The translations under genes and the position numbers were made by a program. The notes beneath the pieces are model-generated. The model had not been told where the DNA came from. It was given only the letters and a program-made list of their open reading frames with translations, and did not search any database. A stretch of DNA of 64,000 nt from Hespellia sp. Lineage in GTDB: Bacteria; Bacillota; Clostridia; Lachnospirales; Lachnospiraceae. The DNA is taken from NCBI GenBank assembly GCA_028689735.1, contig JAQVCP010000006.1:1-64000 (forward strand), written 5' to 3'. Shown here in pieces: positions 33,725 through 41,874 of this stretch. Each line of letters starts with the position of its first letter. The stretch's first letter is position 1.

Positions 33725-34213
33725 GTGAGAAAAAGAATAATATCATTAATTATTTCGTTAGTTTTAATATTTGCCATGTCTTTTACTACGATATATCCTG
33801 CAAAAGCGGAAGATGCAAAGAGTGTAGAGGGGTCTCATTTGACAGAGAAAGAGGAGTCAAACGGCAACGCAATACTTAAAATGAGAGGTATTTATCTTCA
33901 AACAGGAGATTGTTCTATCACGAGCGCGGGCCGGGGACGCATTTATATCTATGGTTCTACTACTGCGAATTATGTGGTAGACATGGTTGTTGTTGGTGTA
34001 TATGTAGAACAGTACAATGAAAAAACCGATGAATGGGATCAAGTGCATTTTGTTTCTAAAGAAGCAACTAATAATTACTACGTAAGTCTTGGTCAAACTC
34101 TTTTGGTAGAAAGAGGTTACTATTATCGTGTGCGGGCAGCACATTCGGCTGGACCTAAGGACAGTTTAAGAGATACAGCTGATTCTGCAACAGACGGTAT
34201 CATGATAAAATAA
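33725..34213 (+). CDS. secreted protein of unknown function
   Basis: Starts with GTG after AAGGAGGGG. A clear signal peptide (RKRIISLIISLVLIFAMSF, cleaved probably after AKA at about residue 29) is followed by about 130 residues predicted to be beta-rich, with LKMRGIYLQTGDCSITSAG and YYRVRAAHSAG segments. It resembles small DUF6147-like exported proteins. It follows the DUF4367-like gene and may be co-expressed with it. Confidence 0.6.
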   Translation: MRKRIISLIISLVLIFAMSFTTIYPAKAEDAKSVEGSHLTEKEESNGNAILKMRGIYLQTGDCSITSAGRGRIYIYGSTTANYVVDMVVVGVYVEQYNEKTDEWDQVHFVSKEATNNYYVSLGQTLLVERGYYYRVRAAHSAGPKDSLRDTADSATDGIMIK

Positions 34214-34231
34214 AAATTCAATATTCTCAAT

Positions 34232-34400
34232 CCCCCCCCCGAGAGCCTGTAGTCGCTGCCCCGATTGCAACGCAAAAGCAAGGTAACCGTTAACTTATTA
34301 TTATAATGTTGTCGTGTACCCCAAGACGAATGCCACTACATTCTTTTTACGAGAAGTCGTTGCTGATACCAAATCGGGACAGCGACTACAGGCCCCCGGA
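34232..34400. repeat. long inverted-repeat element with C9 tract, unknown function
   Basis: Arms at 34245-34266 and 34372-34393 are complementary at 21 of 22 positions (GCCTGTAGTCGCTG core) and enclose 105 bases. Inside, GCAACG (34267-34272) pairs with CGTTGC (34358-34363), extending the stem. A C9 run (34232-34240) plus GAGAG flanks the left end, and CCCCCGGAGAG the right end, a near direct repeat. No open reading frame, transposase or reverse transcriptase is present. It could be a miniature mobile element with target duplication or a structured RNA gene. Confidence 0.7.
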
Positions 34401-34483
34401 GAGAAGCGGGAATTATACTATTAAAAAATGAATACGAAAAGAATACCCTTTTTATTAGAAAAGACTGGGTGAAAAAGAGTGGA

Positions 34484-34517
34484 GAAGCAACTGAGTTATT
34501 TACCAGTTGCTTCTTTT
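34484..34517. terminator. two-way terminator
   Basis: GAAGCAACTG (34484-34493) pairs with CAGTTGCTTC (34504-34513), with TTTT to the right. It overlaps the stop codon of the minus-strand TSCPD gene. On the minus strand a TTTTT run follows about ten bases later. Confidence 0.65.
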
Positions 34518-34738
34518 AATGCTGTCGCTAATTGATCCGGACAGGATGTCGGTTTGAAGCCACATTTGATTCCACTGAGACGGGAGATTGCTTCATCAAC
34601 GTCCATTCCTTCAACGAGAGCAGCAACACCTTGTCCATTTCCATGGCATCCACCAGTGAAAACTACGGATGTTACTTTGTCGTTTTCTACTTCAAAGTGG
34701 ATGTTGTTAGAACAGACTCCCTTTGGTTTGTAATCCAT
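34496..34738 (-). CDS. TSCPD-domain protein (TIGR03905-like)
   Basis: An 80-residue protein. The start ATG at 34738 has AGGAGG in front. It shows the family features YKPKGVCSNNIHFEVENDKV, VVFTGGCHGNGQGVAALVEG, and a closing CGFKPTSCPDQLA that gives the TSCPD name. The domain also occurs at the C-terminus of some ribonucleotide reductases; the function of the free-standing form is not known. Confidence 0.88.
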   Translation of the reverse strand: MDYKPKGVCSNNIHFEVENDKVTSVVFTGGCHGNGQGVAALVEGMDVDEAISRLSGIKCGFKPTSCPDQLATALKEATGK

Positions 34739-34823
34739 TTGTTCGTCCTCCTTTTTGTGAATAGAAAGATTATAGCAAAAAAAATGTCGAAAGGCTATAC
34801 ATTTGAAGCAGGTTTTATAGAAA

Positions 34824-34875
34824 TTTAACCTCATCAAGCAAGTAGCAAAGCGAATTGCGAATATCCGTTTTGACC
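34824..34875 (+). repeat. dispersed hairpin repeat, copy C (52 bp)
   Basis: Nearly the same as 24569-24616, with an extra CAAG and one change (CGAAT in place of CGGAT). It lies between the TSCPD gene and the YwaF-like gene, 10 kb from copy B. Confidence 0.75.
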
Positions 34876-34917
34876 TGCGCTGAAATACGATAAAGGTTCG
34901 AACGATTATGAGAATCA

Positions 34918-35607
34918 TCACGGCTTGGCATTTTGAATCTGCAAAACCAGATGTGCTGTCCATTTCCAAAGGAGATGAAGCGTACCGGCGCCGGTTATCG
35001 TTGCCAGGATATAGACAATAATTCCAACCGGAGTACTGGTGTGGGCGGCAATTACGGTGAAGACACGCTGTCCCATGCTGTGCAGTGGATTGATGTAGAA
35101 CATATCGATTTCACCGTAAGGCGTCAGCAGAAGATTCAGCGCAGTTGCGATGATACAGCAGAAGCCGTAAATGCAGGTGGCTGCGAAAAACTGGCAATCA
35201 GCGAATGGGCCTGGGCGGTGGTTAACTTTGTTGGCAGATGTGATATCGGCATGGATATTCAGATATCCGGCGTAAAGTCCGAGCACAATCAGCAGGATGT
35301 GCCACAGATAGGAGTGGATCGTCAGGGCTCTCAAGGGATACTGCATACCGCTGGTGTCAAAGAAAACGAAGATTCCGCCGAGCAGGCTGTAATCCATGAG
35401 AAATGCAAGGAGGACTTGCCGGGTACCTTCTTTGCGGGCAAATGGATAGAGCAGGCAGAGGTACATGGCAATGCTGCAGAGCTGGAAGGGAAAGTACCAT
35501 ACACAATATTGTCCGTGAAAAATATGGAAGGTAAGTGTGTACTGTTTCCATACTTCACTTAAGAACATAAGAACACCGCAAACTGGTATAAGATTTCCTT
35601 TTTTCAT
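34918..35607 (-). CDS. YwaF-like integral membrane protein (TIGR02206 type)
   Basis: A 229-residue protein with about six membrane segments, including FPFQLCSIAMYLCLLYPFA, a PLRALTIHSYLWH loop and the PYGEIDMFYINP motif typical of the YwaF/TIGR02206 family. The physiological function is unknown. The following 286-base gap (35608-35893) holds no gene; its right end carries the promoter of the GGDEF-EAL gene. Confidence 0.8.
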   Translation of the reverse strand: MKKGNLIPVCGVLMFLSEVWKQYTLTFHIFHGQYCVWYFPFQLCSIAMYLCLLYPFARKEGTRQVLLAFLMDYSLLGGIFVFFDTSGMQYPLRALTIHSYLWHILLIVLGLYAGYLNIHADITSANKVNHRPGPFADCQFFAATCIYGFCCIIATALNLLLTPYGEIDMFYINPLHSMGQRVFTVIAAHTSTPVGIIVYILATITGAGTLHLLWKWTAHLVLQIQNAKP

Positions 35608-35840
35608 TTGTCTGGTTTTCCTTTCATAGCGTCATTGTGGATGAATTCGTCAAAGAAGATGATACATTTTAACTTTGGGAAACCAATCCTTCTTAACTTT
35701 CTTAAATCAATCCCGCTTCAAGTAAGCGGAGCATTAAATGCAGGAGAGAATTGGCAGTCATTTGGAACATAATCATATACAATAAGTTTACACCGAATCC
35801 CAGAAAAATGCACCATTCAACATTTTTTATAGTATTTTAA

Positions 35841-35869
35841 TTGCTTTTTTTCTGGTAGTATACTAAAAT
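35841..35869 (+). promoter_or_regulatory. promoter of the degenerate GGDEF-EAL gene
   Basis: TTGCTT (35841-35846), 17-base spacer, TAAAAT (35864-35869). Confidence 0.55.
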
Positions 35870-35920
35870 ACAAGTATCTGTCTTTATGGCAGTATGAGAA
35901 CTAACAGAGGTGGAATGACC

Positions 35921-37546
35921 ATGGAAGAAGAATTGAGACAAAGAACAATTGTAGATATTATGGATGAAGTACTTACGACAGTCGGCGAGTACTATGACGC
36001 GGATTATGTTTATTATATTGAAAAAGAGATTGAGGACGATTCTGTTTCTACAGTTTACGAATGGTGCGCCCCTGATATGCCAAGTCAGAGAGAGTATCTG
36101 AAAGTTATGACAGAGGAAGACACACCGGACTGGTTTAAGAGAGAGACACAGGACAGTACGGAAGCAAGCTACAGTGCATTCCGCCAGATTTCTGAGGGGA
36201 TGGTAAGTGTTCTTGCGGCAGTTGAAGTGCATCACGGGGGAAGTGACCCGGCTCTGCTTCATGCAGTAATGCCATATATTGCACAGTCGATTGTCAATCA
36301 GAAGCAGCAGAAGCAGCAGGAATATCTGAGTTATCATGATGATTTGACAGGGCTTTTGAACCGCAATAGTTTCGTGTTGTATCTTGAAGAAGTGCAAAAA
36401 AAGAAGTTAAAATCATTGGGAATATTGTCTGTGGATATCAATAGCTTGAAGTTATTTAATCAGGAATTTGGCCGGGAGTATGGCGATGAAGTCGTAATCC
36501 GTGTCGGTGAGATTCTGGAGGAGTATTTCAAGGGGGCGATGGTATATCGCCTGACTGGTGATGAATATATGGTCATTATCGAGAACATTCCCTATGAGAA
36601 GTTTAATAAACAGATTCATGGTGCGAACACCAAGCTGGAGAACATTTCCCGTTCACTGGTTGCTATGGGGCACGCATGGGAGAAGATGGACATTGATGCG
36701 AATCGTCTGGTGGAGAAGGCTGTGGAGGCCATGCATGATGAGAAGGCAGAGCATCGTAAGCATCCGGAGAAGTTCAAGCATGTCCCGATTATCAAGGAGG
36801 ATCTTCTGGAGGACATCAAGCAGCAGCGTTTTATTGTCTGTCTGCAGCCGATTATGGATGTTGAGCGTGATAGTGTTGCTCGGGCAGAGGCACTGGTGCG
36901 TTACAGACATAAGGATATCGGCATCATTGGACCGGAGCGGTACCTAAGGCTTCTGGAGCAGACAAAGCTTTCCCATTATCTGGATTTATATATGTTTCAA
37001 GAGATTTGCAAGATTCTGCATCGATGGATACAGAATGATATGGATTTGATACCAATTTCGGTCAATATGTCCTGCACAACGCTGCGTCAGGAAGGGATTG
37101 TAGATAAGATGATTGCAATCATTAACCAATATCACGTGCCGTGTGAGTATCTTGAGCTTGAGATTGCAGAAGAGGGCGGTTCCGTGAATCCTGAGATGAT
37201 TGCTGAGATCAGCAACCAGATTCGCAAGTCTAATATCCGCGTTTCATTGGATAATTTCGGGACAAGGAATACAAGTATGTCAATCCTTTCTGTCATGGAA
37301 TTTGATGTGCTCAAGCTTGACCAGACCTTGATCACGAATATTGTAGGAAACTCCCGCAGCCAGGTAGTTACACAGTCCATTATTGAGCTGTGCCATAAGC
37401 TGGGAGTTCATGTGATTGCGAATGGTGTAGAGACCAAGGATCAGCTGAATATGCTGAAAGAATTGAATTGCGATTATGCGCAGGGCTTTATGTTCAATAA
37501 GGCAATTGCAGTAGATGCATTTGAAGTCAGATATATGCAGAAGTAA
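35921..37546 (+). CDS. GGDEF-EAL protein with degenerate active sites
   Basis: Start ATG 35921 lies seven bases after AGAGGTGG; earlier in-frame ATGs overlap that site. The 541-residue soluble protein has an N-terminal GAF-like region (to about 125), a GGDEF domain with the signature altered to LTGDEY, and a C-terminal EAL domain. The EAL domain keeps AEALVRY, SVNMS, LELEIAEE, LKLD and YAQGF. The DDFG motif reads DNFG and the Glu of AEGVE is Asn (IANGVE), so phosphodiesterase activity is doubtful. It may be a c-di-GMP receptor or a regulatory protein. Confidence 0.85.
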   Translation: MEEELRQRTIVDIMDEVLTTVGEYYDADYVYYIEKEIEDDSVSTVYEWCAPDMPSQREYLKVMTEEDTPDWFKRETQDSTEASYSAFRQISEGMVSVLAAVEVHHGGSDPALLHAVMPYIAQSIVNQKQQKQQEYLSYHDDLTGLLNRNSFVLYLEEVQKKKLKSLGILSVDINSLKLFNQEFGREYGDEVVIRVGEILEEYFKGAMVYRLTGDEYMVIIENIPYEKFNKQIHGANTKLENISRSLVAMGHAWEKMDIDANRLVEKAVEAMHDEKAEHRKHPEKFKHVPIIKEDLLEDIKQQRFIVCLQPIMDVERDSVARAEALVRYRHKDIGIIGPERYLRLLEQTKLSHYLDLYMFQEICKILHRWIQNDMDLIPISVNMSCTTLRQEGIVDKMIAIINQYHVPCEYLELEIAEEGGSVNPEMIAEISNQIRKSNIRVSLDNFGTRNTSMSILSVMEFDVLKLDQTLITNIVGNSRSQVVTQSIIELCHKLGVHVIANGVETKDQLNMLKELNCDYAQGFMFNKAIAVDAFEVRYMQK

Positions 37547-37662
37547 TATTGGAAGATATGAGAAGTACAGAGTAGTAACGAATAAAAAGTCATATGTATA
37601 GAATAATAGTAATAACTGGAAGAAGATCGTGCAGGTCATAGAGAAAAAAGTAAGGATGGGGC

Positions 37663-38301
37663 ATGGTAGCAACATGGATAGCGGACGTGTCGCCGCTGAT
37701 GGATTCGGCGCGATATGAGAGGCTCCGCAGTCTGGCCCCCCTCTGGCGCCGAAACAAAGCGGATCGAATCCGTTTTGCAGACGGAAGGGCATTAAGCATC
37801 GGGGCATGGACACTGTGGGAGAAAATGAAAAAGGAATACGCACTGAACGACCAGGCAGTGTTCAACTTGTCTCACTCAGGAAGTTATGTCATGTGCTCTT
37901 GCGAGACAGAAAAAGTATCAGAAGCAAAGGTTGGCTGTGATATTCAAAAAATAGAAAAATTGCGGCTGAATCTGGCAAAACGATTTTTCTGTGAAAATGA
38001 ATATCACAGCATTTTATCTATTGAGGATGAAGATGAGCAGCGTGACTTATTTTACCGATACTGGGTCTTGAAGGAAAGCTTTGCGAAGGCGACCAGACAG
38101 GGATTGAAGATTGGTCTGGATCGGTTTGAAATTGGTCTGTCACCGGATTGCAATCCGGTACTGCTTTGTCAGCCAAAGGAGATTAGAGAACAGTACTATT
38201 ATAAGGAATATAAAGTGGACGGACTGCCATACAAGCTGGCAGTGTGTGCTACGGACAATGAATTTGCGGGAAAGCTTTCCGTGTTCAGTTTGATAAGATA
38301 A
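37663..38301 (+). CDS. 4'-phosphopantetheinyl transferase (Sfp type)
   Basis: A 212-residue enzyme that moves phosphopantetheine from CoA onto a Ser of acyl or peptidyl carrier proteins. Seen: LSHSGSYVMC, the Mg-binding VGCDIQKIE, and RYWVLKESFAKATRQGL. Sfp-type enzymes often serve secondary-metabolite synthases, but no such gene is in the window. Confidence 0.9.
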   Translation: MVATWIADVSPLMDSARYERLRSLAPLWRRNKADRIRFADGRALSIGAWTLWEKMKKEYALNDQAVFNLSHSGSYVMCSCETEKVSEAKVGCDIQKIEKLRLNLAKRFFCENEYHSILSIEDEDEQRDLFYRYWVLKESFAKATRQGLKIGLDRFEIGLSPDCNPVLLCQPKEIREQYYYKEYKVDGLPYKLAVCATDNEFAGKLSVFSLIR

Positions 38302-38362
38302 TGAAGGAACTTGCTGATATGCAAGGAACTTGGATAAATAGAGTTAGATGAATGAGGTTCAA

Positions 38363-39418
38363 ATGGAAGAGATAAAAGAGTCACAAAAAAAAAGGACGGG
38401 TTCTGATGGAAAGTCCTATGGGGAACAAACCCATAAACGGAGTAAATCTGAGAAAAAAGAGAAGAAACGTCATATTTCTATGAGTAATGAGCAACTGAAG
38501 CGCATTTGCGTGGTCGTTCTTATCGGTGGAATTGCGGGCGGAATAATTGTGGGAAGTGTGGTGAATTCTGCCAGGGCGAACGCCGCAATCAAGACGGATC
38601 AGAAGGAAGCAAGGCAGACACAGAAAGAATTAGAAACGCAGGTGAAAGAACTACAGTCAGAGCTGAAGGATGCACAGTCAGGGACAACACTGGAAGCGGT
38701 GACATCTGACTGGAACATGATGTTGGTGAACACGGACCATCCATTAGATATGGCTTATGCACCGACGCTGGTTACGGTTGGGGATCCAGCTGATAACATG
38801 CAGGTAGATGAGAGGATAGCGGATTCCCTGAATAAGATGCTGGAGGATGGAAAAGCAGCCGGACTGGATATGCAGATTTGTTCTGCTTATCGTGATACAA
38901 CGAAGCAGAAAGAGATATTCAATTCCACCATGGAGAATTGGATTGGACAGGGATATTCCAACTATGATGCATTTGAGGAGACAAGAAAATCTGTTCAGAT
39001 TCCGGGATGTAGTGAGCATGCAACCGGGTTGGCAGTTGATATCATCTCCAAAGCCTACACAGAGTTGGATGAAGCGCAGGCGGCTACGCCAGAGGCCCAG
39101 TGGCTTGCACAGAATTGTCCGAAGTATGGATTTATCCTGAGATATCCTCCAGAGAAGTCCGACGCTACCGGGATTATCTATGAACCGTGGCATTACCGTT
39201 ATGTAGGAGATGAAGCACAGGCGATTACGGATTCCGGATTGACGTTTGAGGAATATGTAGAGCAGAAGGCAGCGGGTACGTTAGGTACTGCAGCGGACTC
39301 AGCGGAGACTGATACAAAGAATACAGACACAAAGAACACAGATACAAAAAACACAGATACAAAAAACACAGATAAAAAGACGTCCTCTAAAAATTCAGAC
39401 AAAACTTCATCGAACTAA
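38363..39418 (+). CDS. membrane-anchored D-Ala-D-Ala carboxypeptidase (VanY type)
   Basis: An ATG at 38363 follows TGAGG by six bases; an ATG 15 bases upstream has no such site. The 351-residue protein has a Lys-rich cytoplasmic N-terminus, one membrane segment (about 50-68), a coiled coil, and a VanY catalytic domain with SAYRD, the zinc ligands of SEHATGLAVDI and PWHYRYVG. It trims peptidoglycan stem peptides. The C-terminus carries four DTKNT repeats and a Ser/Lys tail, encoded by 15-bp tandem repeats. Confidence 0.92.
   Translation: MEEIKESQKKRTGSDGKSYGEQTHKRSKSEKKEKKRHISMSNEQLKRICVVVLIGGIAGGIIVGSVVNSARANAAIKTDQKEARQTQKELETQVKELQSELKDAQSGTTLEAVTSDWNMMLVNTDHPLDMAYAPTLVTVGDPADNMQVDERIADSLNKMLEDGKAAGLDMQICSAYRDTTKQKEIFNSTMENWIGQGYSNYDAFEETRKSVQIPGCSEHATGLAVDIISKAYTELDEAQAATPEAQWLAQNCPKYGFILRYPPEKSDATGIIYEPWHYRYVGDEAQAITDSGLTFEEYVEQKAAGTLGTAADSAETDTKNTDTKNTDTKNTDTKNTDKKTSSKNSDKTSSN
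39311..39370 (+). repeat. 15-bp tandem repeat (four units) in the VanY gene
   Basis: Four in-frame units of the type GATACAAARAAYACA encode DTKNT each; the last two are identical. Such a repeat can change length by slippage without breaking the frame. Confidence 0.85.
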
Positions 39419-39430
39419 TATACAGAATAA

Positions 39431-39474
39431 CAAAAAGCTTCCAACTCATTTTCATGAGCCGGAAGCTTTTTGTT
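39431..39474. terminator. two-way terminator between VanY and amtB genes
   Basis: CAAAAAGCTTCC pairs with GGAAGCTTTTTG, with a second inner stem (CTCAT/ATGAG). A and T runs on both sides let it serve both converging genes. Confidence 0.9.
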
Positions 39475-39577
39475 TGCCCGGGAAAGTTCTTTAAACATTC
39501 CCGGGAGGCAAATATCTGTGATGCAGACAAGAGTCATGTACATATGCACAATCATCTTTGCTGCCTGCCTGCTAAGA

Positions 39578-40828
39578 TTAAATTCGGAAGTTGAAGTCTG
39601 CGTAAGCACTGGAACCATGCTCGTGCACGTCAAGTCCGTCAATTTCCTCTTCTTTGGAAACTCGAAGACCAATTGTTTTGTTAATAATTGTAAATACAAT
39701 GATTGCCATAATTGCCACATAAGCCATAACACTCACAACACCGATAATCTGTGTTCCCAGATTGATCTCGGATGAAAATACACCAGTAAGAATTGTTCCT
39801 GTTGCTCCACATACACCGTGGACGCTGATTGCACCTACAGGATCATCAATTTTAGCTACTTTATCAAAGAACTCTACAGAGAATACAACCAGTGCACCTG
39901 CGATAAGTCCGATGATGATTGCTGACCAGTTGCTGACTACATCACAACCGGCTGTGATTGCTACAAGACCTGCAAGTGAACCGTTGAATGTCATGGACAC
40001 ATCAGGCTTGCCATAACGAACCCATGTTACGACCATTGCCATCAGAGTAGCTGCTGCAGCTGCAAGGTTTGTTGTCATAGCGATGTCACCGAGAGAAGTA
40101 GTAGCTGCGGTGGTAGAACCACAGTTGAATCCAAACCAGCAGAACCAGAGAATAAATACACCAAGTGCTGCGATTGGAAGGTTATGTCCGGGGATAGCTC
40201 TCGGCTTTCCGTCTTTGCCGTATTTTCCGATACGAGGTCCAAGAATCTTGGCACCAATCAGTGCACAGATACCGCCGACCATATGTACAGCTGTAGAACC
40301 GGCGAAATCGTGGAATCCCATTGAAGATAAGAAACCGCCGCCCCAGATCCAGTGACCGGATACCGGGTAAATGAAAATGCTGATTGCTGCACTGTATGCA
40401 AGGTAAGCTGCAAATTTTGTACGCTCAGCCATGGAGCCGGATACGATGGTAGCAGCTGTTGCACAGAATACTGTGTGGAAAATGATGAAGACACCAATCG
40501 GAAGCCCGTTGAATAGTCCATCAGCATCTGCCAATTTTGTGGGATCCAAAAATCCGGATGTACCGATGATTCCGTTCAAATCTGAACCATGCATGATTGC
40601 GAATCCGAATACGAAGAAAAGTAAACTGCCAAGTACGAAGTCCATCATATTCTTCATTAAAATGTTACCTGTGTTTTTTGCTCTTGTAAAACCAGCCTCA
40701 CACATTGCAAAACCAGCCTGCATAAAATATACCAAAAATGCTCCGATCATCGTCCAGACGATGTTCATAAGTAAGCCAGTGGCCTCGACACTATCCATGC
40801 CGCTGGCAACTAAATCTGCTAATCCCAT
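39578..40828 (-). CDS. amtB: ammonium transporter
   Basis: A 416-residue Amt/Mep channel with eleven predicted membrane segments. Seen: FMQAGFAMCEAGFTRAKN, the paired pore histidine segments (FHDFAGSTAVHMVGG and ISVHGVCGATGTI), GHWIWGGGFL, and a C-terminal cytoplasmic tail ending in DGLDVHEHGSSAY. It takes up ammonium when nitrogen is low and is blocked by the PII protein encoded upstream. GAAGGAGG precedes the start; a strong hairpin lies just before that (40850-40894). Confidence 0.96.
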   Translation of the reverse strand: MGLADLVASGMDSVEATGLLMNIVWTMIGAFLVYFMQAGFAMCEAGFTRAKNTGNILMKNMMDFVLGSLLFFVFGFAIMHGSDLNGIIGTSGFLDPTKLADADGLFNGLPIGVFIIFHTVFCATAATIVSGSMAERTKFAAYLAYSAAISIFIYPVSGHWIWGGGFLSSMGFHDFAGSTAVHMVGGICALIGAKILGPRIGKYGKDGKPRAIPGHNLPIAALGVFILWFCWFGFNCGSTTAATTSLGDIAMTTNLAAAAATLMAMVVTWVRYGKPDVSMTFNGSLAGLVAITAGCDVVSNWSAIIIGLIAGALVVFSVEFFDKVAKIDDPVGAISVHGVCGATGTILTGVFSSEINLGTQIIGVVSVMAYVAIMAIIVFTIINKTIGLRVSKEEEIDGLDVHEHGSSAYADFNFRI

Positions 40829-40849
40829 AATAGTTCCTCCTTCATAGAA

Positions 40850-40894
40850 AAAGGGGATAATTGAAATGAAAATGCAATTTCAATTATCCCCTTT
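40850..40894 (-). promoter_or_regulatory. 18-bp hairpin with T run directly before amtB: possible attenuator
   Basis: Perfect 18-base arms (40850-40867 and 40877-40894) with a 9-nt loop; read on the minus strand, a T5 run follows (CCCCTTTTTCT) and then the amtB ribosome site. It looks like an intrinsic terminator placed between glnB and amtB, only about 22 bases from the amtB start. Confidence 0.7.
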
Positions 40895-41009
40895 GATAAC
40901 GTTTTTCTTTGCTATTAAATTTTTTCATATCTATCTTTCTTAATGCTGCTATTCTAGGTGTCTGTTCTGCGAAAGGTATTACCTGTGAAATCTGTTAAAC
41001 GATACCAGA

Positions 41010-41348
41010 TTATAATGCATCTGTTCCACGCTCACCGGTACGGATACGAACTGCATCTTCCACTTCGTAGATGAAAATCTTACCATCTCCGTAGGTTCCT
41101 GTCTGGATGACATCTACGATCTTGGTGATAATAGATTCTGCAATCTCCGGCGCAACGACTGTCTCAACCTTTACCTTAGGAAGCAGATTTACGTTATATT
41201 CTGCACCGCGGTATACTTTCTTGTGACCCTTCTGGTTACCATAACCCATGATGTTGGAAATCATAAGACCGTTTACTGAATTCTCATCGAGGATGCTCTT
41301 CAAGTCTTCTAACTTCTCTGGCTGAATGATAATCTCTAATTTTTTCAT
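41010..41348 (-). CDS. glnB: nitrogen regulatory PII protein
   Basis: A 112-residue PII/GlnK protein that senses 2-oxoglutarate and ATP/ADP and controls AmtB. Seen: the T-loop with YRGAEYNVNLLPKVKVE (Tyr51-type residue present) and the C-terminal GTYGDGKIFIYEVEDAVRIRTGERGTDAL. The start at 41348 follows AAAGGAGG; an upstream in-frame ATG at 41405 lies within the leader hairpin. It is the first gene of the glnB-amtB unit. Confidence 0.96.
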   Translation of the reverse strand: MKKLEIIIQPEKLEDLKSILDENSVNGLMISNIMGYGNQKGHKKVYRGAEYNVNLLPKVKVETVVAPEIAESIITKIVDVIQTGTYGDGKIFIYEVEDAVRIRTGERGTDAL

Positions 41349-41383
41349 GTGAAAACCTCCTTTTGATTCATATCTTTTATTTA

Positions 41384-41433
41384 TATCAAAAAAGGCGCTT
41401 CCCAATTATCGGAAAACGCCTTTGTTTTTGATA
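41384..41433 (-). promoter_or_regulatory. terminator-like hairpin at the 5' end of the glnB transcript
   Basis: On the minus strand AAAGGCG and an inner TTTTCC pair with GGGAAG and CGCCTTT, followed by TTTTTTGATA; outer TATCAAAAA/TTTTTGATA can pair too. It begins where the promoter at 41440-41467 would start transcription and ends about 24 bases before the glnB ribosome site. Confidence 0.65.
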
Positions 41434-41439
41434 GGTATT

Positions 41440-41467
41440 ATTATACATTCTGAAAATGAAAAGTCAA
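41440..41467 (-). promoter_or_regulatory. promoter of glnB-amtB
   Basis: Minus-strand TTGACT (41467-41462), 16-base spacer, TATAAT (41445-41440). The intergenic region 41468-41665 toward the divergent HTH gene holds nothing else recognised. Confidence 0.65.
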
Positions 41468-41665
41468 ATAATAATTTATAAAAAATTTAGAATTTGTGGA
41501 AAATGTACAGAAAATAATAAAAATAATTAAGCCTATTGTGAATAAATAAAACTTTCGGGGAGGTTTCACTTTCTTTTTTTAAAGGAATTCAAAATTCACA
41601 GAAAGAATAGGAAAGAGATTTTTAACTTACCGATAAAGGAAGTGCATTATTTACAAATTATGCCA

Positions 41666-41694
41666 TTGACGAATAAAATGTGATTTGCTAAAAT
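41666..41694 (+). promoter_or_regulatory. promoter of the HTH/acidic-repeat gene
   Basis: TTGACG (41666-41671), 17-base spacer, TAAAAT (41689-41694). The leader of about 170 nt includes a hairpin ACGAGAAT (41750-41757) / ATTCTCGT (41768-41775). Confidence 0.65.
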
Positions 41695-41874
41695 AAGCTT
41701 AGGGAAAAAAATAGATTTATCAAGCAATTAATTCGTTTACAAAAAACGCACGAGAATTTTAGTGAAGATTCTCGTTCTCTGTCAGGCAGTGTATTGTCTG
41801 TACGCTTTGGAGAGTCAGAGATGAATCTGTTTGGAGTATAAGTTATTGCATAGTTTAATAAGGAGGCTATTTTT

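Noticed and set aside
34232-34400. Retron RNA
   Set aside because: The long inverted repeat would fit a retron end pair, but no reverse transcriptase gene is present nearby on either strand.
40850-41433. ANTAR-type antiterminator targets before glnB and amtB
   Set aside because: The hairpin loops are 9 and about 7 bases and do not show the A1/G4 hexaloop, and no tandem pair is seen at either gene.
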